Notes under the pieces: generated by a model | Databases searched by the model: none | Told to the model about the DNA's origin: nothing | Seen by the model: only the letters and a program-made list of their open reading frames with translations | Part shown: in pieces, positions 10,600 through 21,593 of the stretch | Numbering within the stretch: the first letter of the stretch is position 1 | Layout of the letters: each line of letters starts with the position of its first letter | Translations under genes and position numbers: made by a program | Assembly (NCBI GenBank): GCA_022419385.1 | Contig: JAJUBI010000005.1 | Location: forward strand, 1,612,001-1,676,000 | From: Paraconiothyrium sp. Pb-2020 | Taxonomy: Eukaryota > Ascomycota > Dothideomycetes > Pleosporales > Didymosphaeriaceae | Length of the DNA stretch: 64,000 nt | Direction of reading: 5' to 3'

Positions 10600-13500
10600 T
10601 TACCGCTGGACACTGTTAGTACTTCCCGTGGTGGTCATGCGAGTGGTTGACTTACCCTGCCGCGTCGCTGACCACCTCCAGCGGCTTGCTGTTGTTGAGG
10701 CACATACATGCCGTAAGGATACATCTGTCCACCCATGACCGGACTTATACCTTGTCCGAGTGCAGCGGGCTGAAGCATGGGTGAACCATTGAACCCGGGA
10801 GCCGCAACCGGGCTCACGTTTCTGTAGTCCATGCCGGATACCGGTGGCTGGAAGCCATTCACCTGAGGGTAGAAAGGCTGGCCTCGTCCTTGCTGTGCTA
10901 GGAGCTGTTGGTACTGAAGTTGCTGAGGTCCAGTCATAGCCTGCATGCCAGGCATGAACATTGGACCGCTCACACCCATGGGATACTGCTCGAAGCCGTT
11001 GGAGTCCATGCTTGCGGTTCTCTGCAGCGCAATGGGATCCATCCCAGGTGCGACACCTGGGTAGAATTGGCGAGGCTCAGCATGTGAGCCAGCAGGGCTG
11101 TCGCGAGAAGAGGCGGGTCGGGTCTGTGAGTGCTCTCTATGACCGGGACCACCGCGTGTGGAGAGATTTACCTCGTCCATCAACCGCTTGTATCCTTGTC
11201 CTGGCTGTGCCTTGATGCGTGTTAAAACGTTACGGACATTCTGAACAACATCCGGACGGATCTTCTCATCGAAGAATGGAGTAGTCAAGACCTTGAAGAT
11301 CAAAGTAGCGCCACAATTTTGATCAATGAGAATATCCTCTAGAACTTGATCATTCGGCGAGAAGAACAACGCTTGAAGGATAGTGTCACGAGCGTCCGGC
11401 TCGTTTCGCTGGTTGATAATCTTCAAAACCGTTAGGTAAGCAACCTTGTGCGTACACAGGTGCACGATGTGCGGGACGAGTCGAGGAGCAAGGACTGTGC
11501 GACGTCGAGGGAAGTTGCAGGTGTCGAGGAACCACGTAAGAAGCAAGGCGCCGTTAGCGTTTGTAGCAAGCTGCACGCTGTGGAGCGCAATTGCAGCAGC
11601 CACCATGCGCTGCTGATCCTTTGTTGCGTAGTGGCTCTCCAAGCAAGCACGCATCGCTCGGGCACCGAATCGACCCTGGGCGAGATCCCATAGACGGCTC
11701 AGCATAGCTTCAAAGATGAAGTTATTCAACGGCGCCGAATACCTGAGACACCCTTGCATAACGTAGTTGCCGAACTGATCGAGGAAGAGAGCCACGGCGT
11801 ATGGACGCAGAGCATCGACAACCATCTTCTGAAGGGTCGGCGTCCTGGCAACGTCAATGACCTTCTGTGCAGCCCAGGTTCCGTTCTTGTGAACACCGAT
11901 CTTAGCCAGTTGAGGAGCGATTTCTCGCAACATGGCCTCCTTAGTGGGTTCGGAGCAATACTCAAACAATTTCTGCACTACTGTATTGCCCAGGTAGTCG
12001 GAGGACAGCTCAGCGATCTCGGGTAGCATGTTCATGGCAATTTCTTCGATCTCGGGTTGCGAGCACGAGTTGTTATCGATACGCTTGCGGATCTCTCGTA
12101 GACGCGGCGCATCATGAACGCGGGTGTGACTAGGTTCCTCGACAGGAGGGATCTCCGCGACGTAGTTATCATTCTGAACAGCTTGCTCGACTTGAGCCGA
12201 AATGCGGAGCTGTTCCTCATCCGTAGCACCCAGTTCTTTCACGATGTTGACAATATCACCACGAATGTTAGTCAGCTCCGGAGTAGTGAGAGGTACGTTG
12301 GCGCTCTCGGAACGTGCGCCGTTCGCCTTCGCAACGTTGCTCGACAAACTCGCACCCTCCGCTTGGGATTTGGCAAGCGGATCAGGACTTGGCGAGGGGA
12401 AGAGGCCGTTGTGACCAGGGGTAGCTGCCGCGCTGGGCACCTTGGCATAGCCGATGCGGACTGGACCAGCACCAGGGAAGATCTCCTTGCCATTGAGCTG
12501 CAGCTTTGCCTGAATCGCGCTGTCAATGTTCTCATAGTTGACAAATCCACAGTTCTTGTGGGTCAAGACACGGGTGGACTCAATGGGACCGAAAGCCTTG
12601 AAAATAACATCGAGGGATGAAACAGTGGTGGATGAAGGGATGTTACCAAGCCAAAGCGCTCGGGTCGGCCCCTCCAACGTATCATCACCAAGATTCGAGC
12701 TCGGTTTACCGCCCAGCTGGAGACTCTTGACAGCCTCGGTGAGGCTGTACTCCGCATCTTCGGTTAAATCAGCGGCAGTCAGACTACTGTCAAGGCGGGA
12801 CGAGGTGGGAAGGTAGTTTCGCATCAATCGCTGCGATGGCGAATCCAGAACACCTGCAGTGCGCGCACGGGGACGGGTAGCGCTGGCAAAATTGGCGAAC
12901 GCTTGCACCTCCAGATTGTGCTGTCGGACAGCCTCGTGGATGGCTAGAGCACTTGCTTCTGCCGGAGTCATAGATCCACTGCCGTAGCCGTAGGCAGCCT
13001 GGTCAAGCTCATCCTCCTCATCGGCGTACTTCTCCTTAGCATTGACGGAGTATGAGCGGAAGCGATTGGCAGCAGCAGTTGCGTTTTGATTAAGGGCGTT
13101 TCGTTGGCCTTCAAGAAGAAGCTCGATATCGGACGGAGCAAGCGTGGCGCGGGTTGGTTGTGGAGTGTCCACAAGACCAAGGTAATCTAGTGTCTTCACA
13201 TCGGTATCCGCAAGCGAGTCCCTGGAAAAAGAGGATTGGGGCGATGTAGGACCATTTGACGGTTGAGATGCAATGCTCTGTAGCGTGCTACTACGGTCAC
13301 GGCTGCTCGTCCATCCCGTGGCGAAGATGGGGTTTCCGAACGGCGACACAGCAGGCGGCAAGAATCCCGGTCGTTGAGGCATGGAGCCGGCTCGTAGGCG
13401 GGACAGTAGGGCTGATTTGGCGGCCGCGTTGGTCGAACCGAGAGGAGCAGCGAAGCCAGTATTGTCGGTGGGTGTGCCAGAGCCGGGCTTGAAAGGGCTC

Positions 13501-14084
13501 GTCGATGGTGTCGGGCGGGATGTCTTTGGAAGGAGCGATGAAGCGGACAGCAAGCCTGGCGGTGCAGCTGAGGGAGAGAATCGCGAGGGCAGGGTACCAG
13601 CACGAGCACGGCGGCCAGATGGAGCGGCCGTCTCTGGCATTGCTCCGTTGAAGTCAGGGAAGCTGTCGTTGCTGGGTGACTCTGGGATGGTCTCTCGCAG
13701 CGGCGTAGAGTTTCCGCTCGTAGGAGGACCCCACATTTGGGGGGTGAGGCCTTCCTGAGCTTGGATCTCGCGAGCGCTGCATGGGAGGTTAGCCAAAAAG
13801 GGATCTGAGCGCGGGTTTCAGGATGCGACAAACCGCTTCGAGTATAATCTACCACCATATTCATGCGATGGGGACCCGGCTCCTAGTCTCGTGCCAGCAG
13901 CGGCACCCGCGAGCGGGTTCGACGTGTTCCCAGAAGGCATTGGGAAGCGAATTGAGCCACCCGAGGACGGAGGCTCGGTAGGCGAGGCGGAGGTGGTGGA
14001 GGAGGCAGACAGCGGTGCCTGCGAGGTGAGCTGGGGAATGTAGTTGAGGTTGATATGATGCTCCGGGCGGTTCGAGGGAGCCAT
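10600..14084 (-). CDS. RRM and Pumilio-repeat RNA-binding protein (Jsn1/Puf2 type)
   Basis: Three coding exons, 14084-13834, 13776-10656 and 10605-10600, encode 1125 aa. The first intron has GTTTGT...GCTAACC...GCAG. The last intron has a perfect GTAAGT donor and TACTAAC branch site, leaving only CGG TAA (Arg-stop) in the final coding exon; without it the frame would end eight codons later at 10635. The N-terminal ~450 residues are Ser/Pro-rich and probably disordered. An RRM lies at about 455-530 (RNP2 LWLGNI, RNP1 KNCGFVNY). Pumilio repeats occupy about 675-940 (for example NTVVQKLFEYC, NGTWAAQKVI, FGNYVMQ). The C-terminus is Gln/Gly/Pro-rich. The RRM plus degenerate PUF repeats match the Jsn1/Puf1-Puf2 branch, which binds mRNAs for membrane and mitochondrial proteins in yeast. 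Confidence 0.92.
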
Positions 14085-15938
14085 TAGGTATTACAGACCC
14101 TGTCTTTGGTTTGTGCGGTGTTCGTCTAGAAGTATGTGATATCGAGGTACCAAGACCAGGGTAACGGCAGAAACGTGGGTTGGTACCGGCCAAAGGAATG
14201 TGAGGCGAGTGGGTTATTGCCAGCAAGACCGGGCTCAGCTCGACGTTGTGCCTGCGTGCGAAGGGGCTGGGGGTAGAGATGCACACCCCTAGGATCCAAG
14301 CCTGCGGAGCGAGGTGAATGGAGCGCTAGTGGTTGGGCGTGCGGCGGTGCAGTGCAGTGCAGCCAGCTCTTTCGAGTGCGGGTGCAGCAGGTGGCAGCGA
14401 AGTGGCCTGGAGCAGCGGTGGGCTGGGCGACGCGGAGACTCGAGGGAGTGCAGAGTGCGGTGGCCGGGGCGGCGAGCGTTGGCGGGCGGTGGGAGCGCGT
14501 TCAACGCAGGCGGAGATGCCAATCAAGGAGTGACGGGCCGGGCTTGGTCTCGTGTGAATGAGACACAGGTCGTCGCCGGCGGGAGTCCTGATTATGATAC
14601 AGCAATAGACAAGCCGCGAGCAGCCTGGAGAAGGGAATCAAATAGGGAGATTACACGCGATTAAACACCTTCGTTCATCGGAGGGCTGGCGGGGGCGGGC
14701 AGGAGATGCGGGAGCGCAGGAGGGAGTGTGAGATGCAGGTGGTGAGGGCGTGGTAAAGTATTCGCGTGGAGTTAGCTCGGCTGGGTCAGGGACGCGGACG
14801 GCTCGACCGACACTCAAAACGCCCACGCAAGCAACAGATCGGGACGGGAAACGCCAGCCTGAGGACGTACTGGCGCCGTTTGACCTTGGACGGGGCGGCC
14901 ACCTGTTGTCCTGCTCCGCTGCATGCCACTGCAGCTCGCTCCATCGCACGCGCAATAGGGGCACCGAGGGCGCTCCCGTCTACTCGTAACTGGCTCGCCC
15001 ACACATGAAACAACGTCGAACGACACCGTCGCTGCGTCTGACGTGGTCCTGCCCCGCCCGCGCCTGCCATTGGCCGTGTGTGCTTTATTATACCAGCCCT
15101 TGGGGCTGGAGACTGTCGCGGAGGAGCAGAGCAAGAGCGTCTTCCATATCATATGCCGTCGTTCATATCACAACGATCCGGCAGTATAGTCGCTGACAGC
15201 GGCCGAAAGCTGTGTGTAGCATGTCGTCCCTTCTTGTCCACCAGCAGTGTGTCCTGCCATGGCAGCGGAGCATTGAGGCTGTGAGACGAGTCTTCAAGCT
15301 CAGCCCTCAGGATCACGAACACGCACCACGCAGCCAGTATAAGCCACCCGCGGTACATCATTAGTGATCTCATGGAGGCACAACTCGACCGGTACATATC
15401 GCCATCATCTGCCCTATTTCGGTGCCTGTCTTGTCTCCAGCATCCGCAACGGCATGGGGACGCTATGTTTTGGCTCCGCCAGCTCCCTCCGATAGACAGG
15501 CTGGGCGGCGCTATGTTTCAGTGCGCTTGGCACCGCGACTGATTCCAGAGCCCATACCACTTTGGGAACATGCAGATCGTTGACGGTTGTGAGATGCTCG
15601 TGTGCACCAAACCCAACTGCATCCCACCGCCCACGACTCTCGGCGCCTTGAAACGCGCGAACCTCAACGCATAAACACCATTACTGTTACCGCTGCCTGC
15701 GCCGTCCGCCGTGCGCCCTTTGCACAGCATAAACGCGGCCAGGGCTGACTGAACATGCGCATGAACGGAGGCTTCCACGTCTTCCTTCTCGAAGCGTTCC
15801 CGCAGCCCTTGCCCAGGTCCGCGCGCTAACTCGTCGAACTCGGCTCGCCTCAGGAACCGCTTGCACCTTCCCTCAGACTCTCCGCGGCTCTGCATCCATC
15901 TCCCCGCACACGCGACAGGCCCAGGACAGCGGGTGGAC
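14085..15938. other. divergent promoter region
   Basis: About 1.85 kb between the start codons of the PUF gene (-) and the Swc2 gene (+). The part at 14.3-15.1 kb is GC-rich, with open frames on both strands that look like composition effects. Long 5' leaders are likely. No gene recognised. Confidence 0.5.
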
Positions 15939-17978
15939 ATGGACGACATCGCGCCAGATGACTGCGATGGCGGGCGCTCGACGTCAGAGGCCGACGGCGA
16001 CAGCGAGCCCGAAGCGCCCATAGACCTCATGGTCGTTTCGCGCGCACGGAGATCAAACGCGGGCAATCGCATGTCCACGCTCTTGGCCACGTCGGCGCAG
16101 GAGGACGAGTGGGGAGAGGATTGGGAAGAGGTAGCCAACGAGGAGGAGTTTGTGGGCGACGACGCCAACGAGCACGAGGACTACAACCTGGATTCTTCCT
16201 CGTCCGAGGATGAGGACCAAGGCGACGATGATGACACAGGGGAGAAGGAGTTGCGCAAGGCAGAACGTCAAGAACGGATTAAGAAACGCAAGACAGCTGC
16301 CAATCCGTTTGCCGCACGTCTAGCCGCCGCCTCACGCAAGCGCGTCAAGCTTGATATACCGTCTACCTCGACCCGTTCCTCGCCAGCTGGCCCACCACGC
16401 CCTAAGAAGAAGTCGGAGAGAGCGTCGTGGATCCCCACCGAAGAAGATGGACCCACACGGACATCGTCGAGGAAACAAACCATGGCAAACAAGGAGCACA
16501 CGCTAGCGAAATTGAAGGAGAAGGACCAACGCCGCGATGAGACCCTAGCCATGATGAAGGCAGCCGAGGCGCGCAAAGCAAAGGACGAACCCAAGCCTTT
16601 GACCCAGGCTGAACGTCTGGCTGAAGCTGCCCGAGTAGAACGAATTAATAAGAAGACACTGCATCGCTGGGAAGAGGCTGAAGAGCAAAGAGCCGCCGAG
16701 AGGCAGGCCAAAATCGATGCACTCAAGAACAGGCAGATTGATGGTCCGTTCATCCGCTTCTACAGTGGACCTGCGATCTGGGTTGACGACAAGATAAAGT
16801 TCACGGGGAAGGATGCCCCCAAGCTCGAAGACCTGGAGGAGAAACTGAACAAGGAGACAGCGGTTGGAACATTAGAGGACCACTCTGCAATTGGCCTCCA
16901 CACCGATCAGCAGACGACCACGTCGGTTGATCAGCCACAGACTTCTCTGAATGGACCCATCGTGTCAACATCGCAATCACTAGGTCTTGATTCGCAGTCT
17001 TTATCAACACCAGCGTCCCAAGCACCTATTCCAGACATTACAATATCCCAAGGACTACCCTTTGCAAACAACGTCATGTTCGCTCCACCTTCAAACTCAG
17101 ACTCGTTCCTCTTCGGTATGGAGCAATATGCGCAACCAAACCAACATCATAGCTCGCAAGCCGAGCTACCTTCCAACCCTTTTCAAACTTCACAGCCCGA
17201 GCTACCTCCAAATCCTTTTCTCTCAACGTCACAATCCGACCTCTCCAATCTCTCCTTCACCCCTTCACTCTTCTCTCAAGAACAACCACCTACCACTATG
17301 TCGCCGAAAAACCTCCTCGCCCAATTCCAGAAACCCCCGCCTCCACCCCCGCCCCCACGTCGCAAGGTCATACAGCGAGCCCTCCGCAACCTCCTTATTC
17401 TCTCCTCCTTCCCCAATCTCGACGCCACTTCAGCTCCAACCCGCGCCCGCTCCACTGCCTCTCTTCTCAAAGAGAAGGACAAAGCAGCGTTGGTGCAGCT
17501 ATCTACCGCGGTCTTCAACTGGTCTGTGCCAGATGCGACGGCCTTCGTCACAGCTATGCTAAACGCGCCGAAAACGAAGAAGGAGAAAGAAGCCCTTGCC
17601 AAACCGAAGAAGGAGCTTTGCGCGGTCAGCAATAAGGAAGCGAAGTATCGTGATCCGGAGACTGGAATTGCGTATCGGGATAGCAGGGCGTTTGGGGTGT
17701 TGAGGGGTGTGGTCGGTGGCGGCTTCGTGTGGTGCGGGGAGTTAGGGTGTTATGTTGGAGGAAGAGCGAAGCCTATGGAGAGCAGGGGCAAGGGTTTCCT
17801 GGGCATGGCGCCTGCGGCTGGTGTGCCGAAGAGGTTTTTGGAGATGGAGAAGAAGGCGTCTGAGGCTCCAGCTGTGCAAGATGTAGGTGATCCGAAGCCG
17901 GTAGAGACTGTAATGGGTGAGAACATCGCTGCTGTTAATGCGGCGGTCAAGACCGAAGAGACTGCTACGGCTGCATGA
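15939..17978 (+). CDS. SWC2: SWR1 complex subunit Swc2/Vps72 (YL1 family)
   Basis: A single exon of 679 aa from the ATG at 15939; an in-frame ATG at 15861 would add 26 residues. The N-terminal YL1 domain has the acidic, Ser/Asp-rich segment used for H2A.Z-H2B binding (about residues 20-110), then a basic stretch with NPFAARLAAASRKR, and the family signature ERINKKTLHRWEEAEEQ followed by GPFIRFYSG. A long low-complexity linker follows, with Q-, S- and P-rich repeats including a poly-Pro run. The C-terminal YL1_C motif AKYRDPETGIAYRD lies near residues 567-580. In yeast this subunit binds and delivers histone H2A.Z for deposition by SWR1. The C-terminal tail after YL1_C is less conserved. Confidence 0.9.
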   Translation: MDDIAPDDCDGGRSTSEADGDSEPEAPIDLMVVSRARRSNAGNRMSTLLATSAQEDEWGEDWEEVANEEEFVGDDANEHEDYNLDSSSSEDEDQGDDDDTGEKELRKAERQERIKKRKTAANPFAARLAAASRKRVKLDIPSTSTRSSPAGPPRPKKKSERASWIPTEEDGPTRTSSRKQTMANKEHTLAKLKEKDQRRDETLAMMKAAEARKAKDEPKPLTQAERLAEAARVERINKKTLHRWEEAEEQRAAERQAKIDALKNRQIDGPFIRFYSGPAIWVDDKIKFTGKDAPKLEDLEEKLNKETAVGTLEDHSAIGLHTDQQTTTSVDQPQTSLNGPIVSTSQSLGLDSQSLSTPASQAPIPDITISQGLPFANNVMFAPPSNSDSFLFGMEQYAQPNQHHSSQAELPSNPFQTSQPELPPNPFLSTSQSDLSNLSFTPSLFSQEQPPTTMSPKNLLAQFQKPPPPPPPPRRKVIQRALRNLLILSSFPNLDATSAPTRARSTASLLKEKDKAALVQLSTAVFNWSVPDATAFVTAMLNAPKTKKEKEALAKPKKELCAVSNKEAKYRDPETGIAYRDSRAFGVLRGVVGGGFVWCGELGCYVGGRAKPMESRGKGFLGMAPAAGVPKRFLEMEKKASEAPAVQDVGDPKPVETVMGENIAAVNAAVKTEETATAA

Positions 17979-19139
17979 GTGTTGCAAGCATTGAGGCTTT
18001 TGCCACCTTGCGGGAGCTGCAGTTGTAGAATACGGAGCTACGAAAGCTGTGGCATAGTGTAGATATACCCCTGTTGAAAATATATCTTTCAAACAACTTC
18101 AACCTTGACCGCAGAGCGACTACCTTGTTCAAGTATGTGGTCAAGATAAGCTTGCATGGTGTAAGGTAATAAGGTCACGGAGCTTTTTGCATTACGGACA
18201 ATTTCAGACTTCCTTGAGGCTTAGGTGAGGTGCACCTACATTGAAGTCCGGACGCGGAGGTCAGCATCTCCGAACAACGCGGGCTATACATCCTGCGGAG
18301 AGGCTTATATTTCCGGGGCACTAGAGAGTGAAAAAGGAAGTTCAGGAAGGGCCACCGCGTTGTTCTAGGCTTCGAAGGCTAGAGTGAGGCGCATTGCCGG
18401 TGGTTTGAGCGTCGCGAAGGAGCATTCTCATAGTGAAAAGCGTACACTGGGGGTAGATATGGACTGTCACAATGCTCAGACATATGCAGGTAGGAAAGCT
18501 ATGCTGGCATATACTGTCAATAGAAGAGCGACCAGTAGCTAGATGTGTGATGGAGGTTGGTCGCCATGATCATTACCTCACAGTCGCGGTGCATGCTGTA
18601 CGGCGCGGATGGAGCAATGATACACTTCTTATGTGTTGAGCATTTGGTTTCGTAAGAACAAAAAGTCCGGGCAATTCGAGAGATGAATGAGTGCATCCAA
18701 AAGGATAGCAGCGGTCGGCGGCCAGTTCCCAGTATGAAAGTAGTCCAGGGCGTGAACGCGATTGCAAAGTACACGACAATATCCAGAGCGCGAAACCTGT
18801 CACACGACTTTATCGGTGGGACGTATATACAACGGTGACCCCGACACGGAGGCATGCGACGATCCCACGAGCCAGCGATCCAGACATTCGTCTTTGTAGC
18901 GCGCAAGTTGTAAGAACAATCGTTTTCAGGAAATGGAAAGGTCCATGATATGCATTTGATGGTTAGCTGATGACATGAGATCTCAAACGCCGTCCCATCT
19001 TGCCGGCCCAGTGCAAGTGTTTTTCAGGCATTTCTCGTAACTGTACACGATGATAATGCCCACTGCAACTCCGTCATGTCCCCGGTGAACCACCCGAATC
19101 AGAGAACCGACTCCGTCCCGACCATCATAGCGCACCCGC
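17979..19139. other. convergent intergenic region
   Basis: About 1.16 kb between the 3' ends of SWC2 and RPS24. A minus-strand open frame of 129 codons (18517-18906) has no recognisable domain, and nothing supports it as a gene. No repeats seen. Confidence 0.5.
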
Positions 19140-19682
19140 TTATTTCTTCTTCTTGTCGCCACCCTTGGTCTTGGCCGTACCCCGGAACTCCTTCGACCTG
19201 TTCTTGCGTTGCTTGCCTGTGTTCGTGTCAGCATGCATCTTACACTTTCTATACCTGATAATCGTATCTGTATAGGTGTATGCGAGGGCGACGTACGCTG
19301 CTGCCTGCTGGCCTTCTCAATCTTAGAGGCCATGCCGTACCGCACCAGCCTGTAGTGGGGCTCGAACTTCTTCATGGCCTCGGCGCTGTCGTAGATGAGA
19401 GCAAAGCCGGTGCTCTTGCCGCCACCGAAGTGTGTCTTGAAGCCGAAGACGGAGACATCATCCTTCTTGGCCTTGTAGAGCTCACCGAGCTTGCCACGGA
19501 GTTCGTCCTTGGAGACGTTGGGACGGTTGGGGTGGAGGACATCGCTGCATACCAATTAGACCTTCCTTCTATGCGTCCGTACTGCGACCGGTGTCCTGCA
19601 CTTACACAACCATCTGGCGGCGGCCGAGGAGGGGGTTGCGGATGAACTTGCGCGTGCGCAGAGTAACCTGGGAGTCAGCCAT
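19140..19682 (-). CDS. RPS24: 40S ribosomal protein eS24
   Basis: Three exons, 19682-19606, 19544-19297 and 19216-19140, encode 133 aa, the normal length. The start MADSQVTLRTRKFIRNPLL, the middle VLHPNRPNVSKDELR and KTHFGGGKSTGFALIYDS, and the basic end KQRKNRSKEFRGTAKTKGG plus poly-Lys are diagnostic of eS24. Introns use GTAAGT...GCAG and GTACGT...ACAG. Two introns close to the 5' end are typical of fungal ribosomal protein genes. It belongs to the small ribosomal subunit in the cytoplasm. Confidence 0.97.
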
Positions 19683-20148
19683 GTTGGACGAGCTGTGTCG
19701 ATCTGCGCGCTGTTAGGGGAGCTGTCTCGATTATATCGCGTGCCGAACGGATGCGAAACGTACTGAACGGAAATCGATCCTGCTCTGTGGTCGTGTGGGT
19801 GGGTGCTGTTGGCGCAGGATATCGTCGACGTGAGAAGTTCGGCTGTGGTTCAAAATTGACCTTGAGTGTGTCTTGGCGCCGCTCGCTAAGCAGGAGCGGG
19901 GCGCCCAATTAGGTATGCGCGCCTAAGCCCACCCCATCAAAGTCAGTCGTTTGCAACACCATCGTGAAAATCGGACAAGCTTTAAACCACAGATTTTGAT
20001 CTAGACGCATACCTCGGTGAGACCACAAACGCGCACACACGACTGAAGGATAGGGCTTCATTCTGCGCCTTTTTACCCCACGCAAGCTTGTCAGGTTTAA
20101 AAATTATCAAGGTTACTCGAAAGCAGCGGTTACTGTGCTGGATTCGCC
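19683..20148. other. divergent promoter region RPS24 / EFM3
   Basis: 466 bp between the two start codons. It contains AT-rich TTTAAA stretches near 19982 and 20098, which could be promoter elements of either gene; this is a weak inference. No gene seen. Confidence 0.45.
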
Positions 20149-21593
20149 ATGGTAGCGCAGAATATATGGGCGCAGCTGGCGACTTTTCGCCGCCAGTACT
20201 TCCAACTTGTCAACCCCTCACAGTTAAGATGGCTTGATGGCAGTACTCTGAAGGATCCGGAGGTGCAATCCTGGATATACCATCACCTGTTCCATATAGA
20301 GGAGCATTCAACTCTACCTCCAGATCGATATCGTCTCAGGGTACTCAAGGTACTGATATCAAAGCTTGAGAAAGCTATCGACGAACCCGAAGAGGATGTA
20401 CGACTCTCCTTTCTTTTCTTCAATTTCCAAGATCACATCAACCCACTATAAGGTTCAGATAGCCCTATACGCCTGGCGAAGATCATTGCGATATGGTTCA
20501 GCCAGAGCATTCATGCCTCAATCAATGAGGAGATACTCGTCTGCCGTCTTGTAGTCTATCGATCCGCCCAATGCTTCGTCGTCAAAATCCGATCACCTCA
20601 CTCACAGCCCATTTTACTAACCAGTGCATCCTATTCCATCTACAGGCAATTTCTGATGATCTCATGGAAGCGCTCTCTTCTATTCTCGGATCCAACGTCA
20701 TGTCCGAGTCTGAGTCTGCTCAACAGAAAGCATACGTGACCTACGCGTTTCCGGACCAGGATGCGGACGGCGGGACTGCTAACGACAACTCGGTGACGCT
20801 GCTTGAATCCCGTTCTGTGATTTCATCATCGGGGACTACAGGATTGCGTACTTGGGAAGCCGCACTACTTCTCGGACAATTTCTCATTTCTGATCGCGGA
20901 AAGACGATAGTCCATGGGAAGAGAGTGTTTGAACTTGGAGCCGGCACAGGCATGCTATCGATCCTATGTGCGAAGCATCTCGGTGTATCCGGCATCGTCT
21001 CGACAGACGGCGACGAAGCGGTCGTCGACGCCATCAAGACCAACATCTTCCTCAACAAGCTTGACGCGTCCCAGACCGCAGTAAACACAGCCGCGTTGAG
21101 GTGGGGAAGGCCGCTCAGTAGCAGGACATTCTTAGAAGATTACGGGATGGACGTACCTGAAGTGCTCGTAGGAGCTGATTTGGTAAGGCAACTGTCTCAA
21201 GCGCTCGTAAAAGGCAACCCCACTGAACCAAGAATCAATCGCAGACATACGATTCCACTATTATTCCGGCTCTTGTTTCGTCGATGAGGGAATTCTTTGA
21301 GCTGAATGCCGCTCTCCAGATCCTAGTCGCTGCGACCATACGCAACGAACAGACGTTCGAGACCTTCTTGAACGCGTGTAGTGGGTCTCCCCACAAATAC
21401 ATCATCTTACGAAGTCTGCCGCGCTGTTGCTGATTTCTGTGGGGTAGGACGAAACCGCTTCACGCTGCAACAAATCGACTTCGCACCACTTCCTGAGTCG
21501 GTCCAGGATGGCCCTTTCTATCCGACAGCAACGCCGATTCAAATTTGGCGAATAACGAGGGCGCACACAAGTCAGGACCCGTTCGCTTTCTGA
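20149..21593 (+). CDS. EFM3: protein-lysine N-methyltransferase, EFM3 / eEF2-KMT (FAM86) type
   Basis: Four exons, 20149-20397, 20646-21182, 21245-21380 and 21448-21593, encode 355 aa. The N-terminal helical part (FRRQYFQLVNPSQLRWL) and the class I SAM-dependent methyltransferase fold follow family order: GLRTWEAALLLGQFL, SAM motif VFELGAGTGMLSI (about 176-188), STDGDEAVVDAIKTN, VLVGADLTYDSTIIPALV and a C-terminal strand FTLQQIDF. GADLTYD fits the catalytic (D/E)xxY-type motif of this methyltransferase group. The family methylates a lysine of elongation factor 2. Intron 1 (248 nt) is much longer than the others in the window; introns 2 and 3 are ordinary. The splice D|AISDDLM agrees with the family. 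Confidence 0.85.

Noticed and set aside
13196..13864. 222-codon minus frame overlapping the PUF gene
   Set aside because: It is an alternative frame of the PUF N-terminal low-complexity region, with Arg/Pro/His-rich content typical of a shadow.
15518..16168. 216-codon minus frame
   Set aside because: Its larger part is antisense to the acidic region of the Swc2 gene; no domain.
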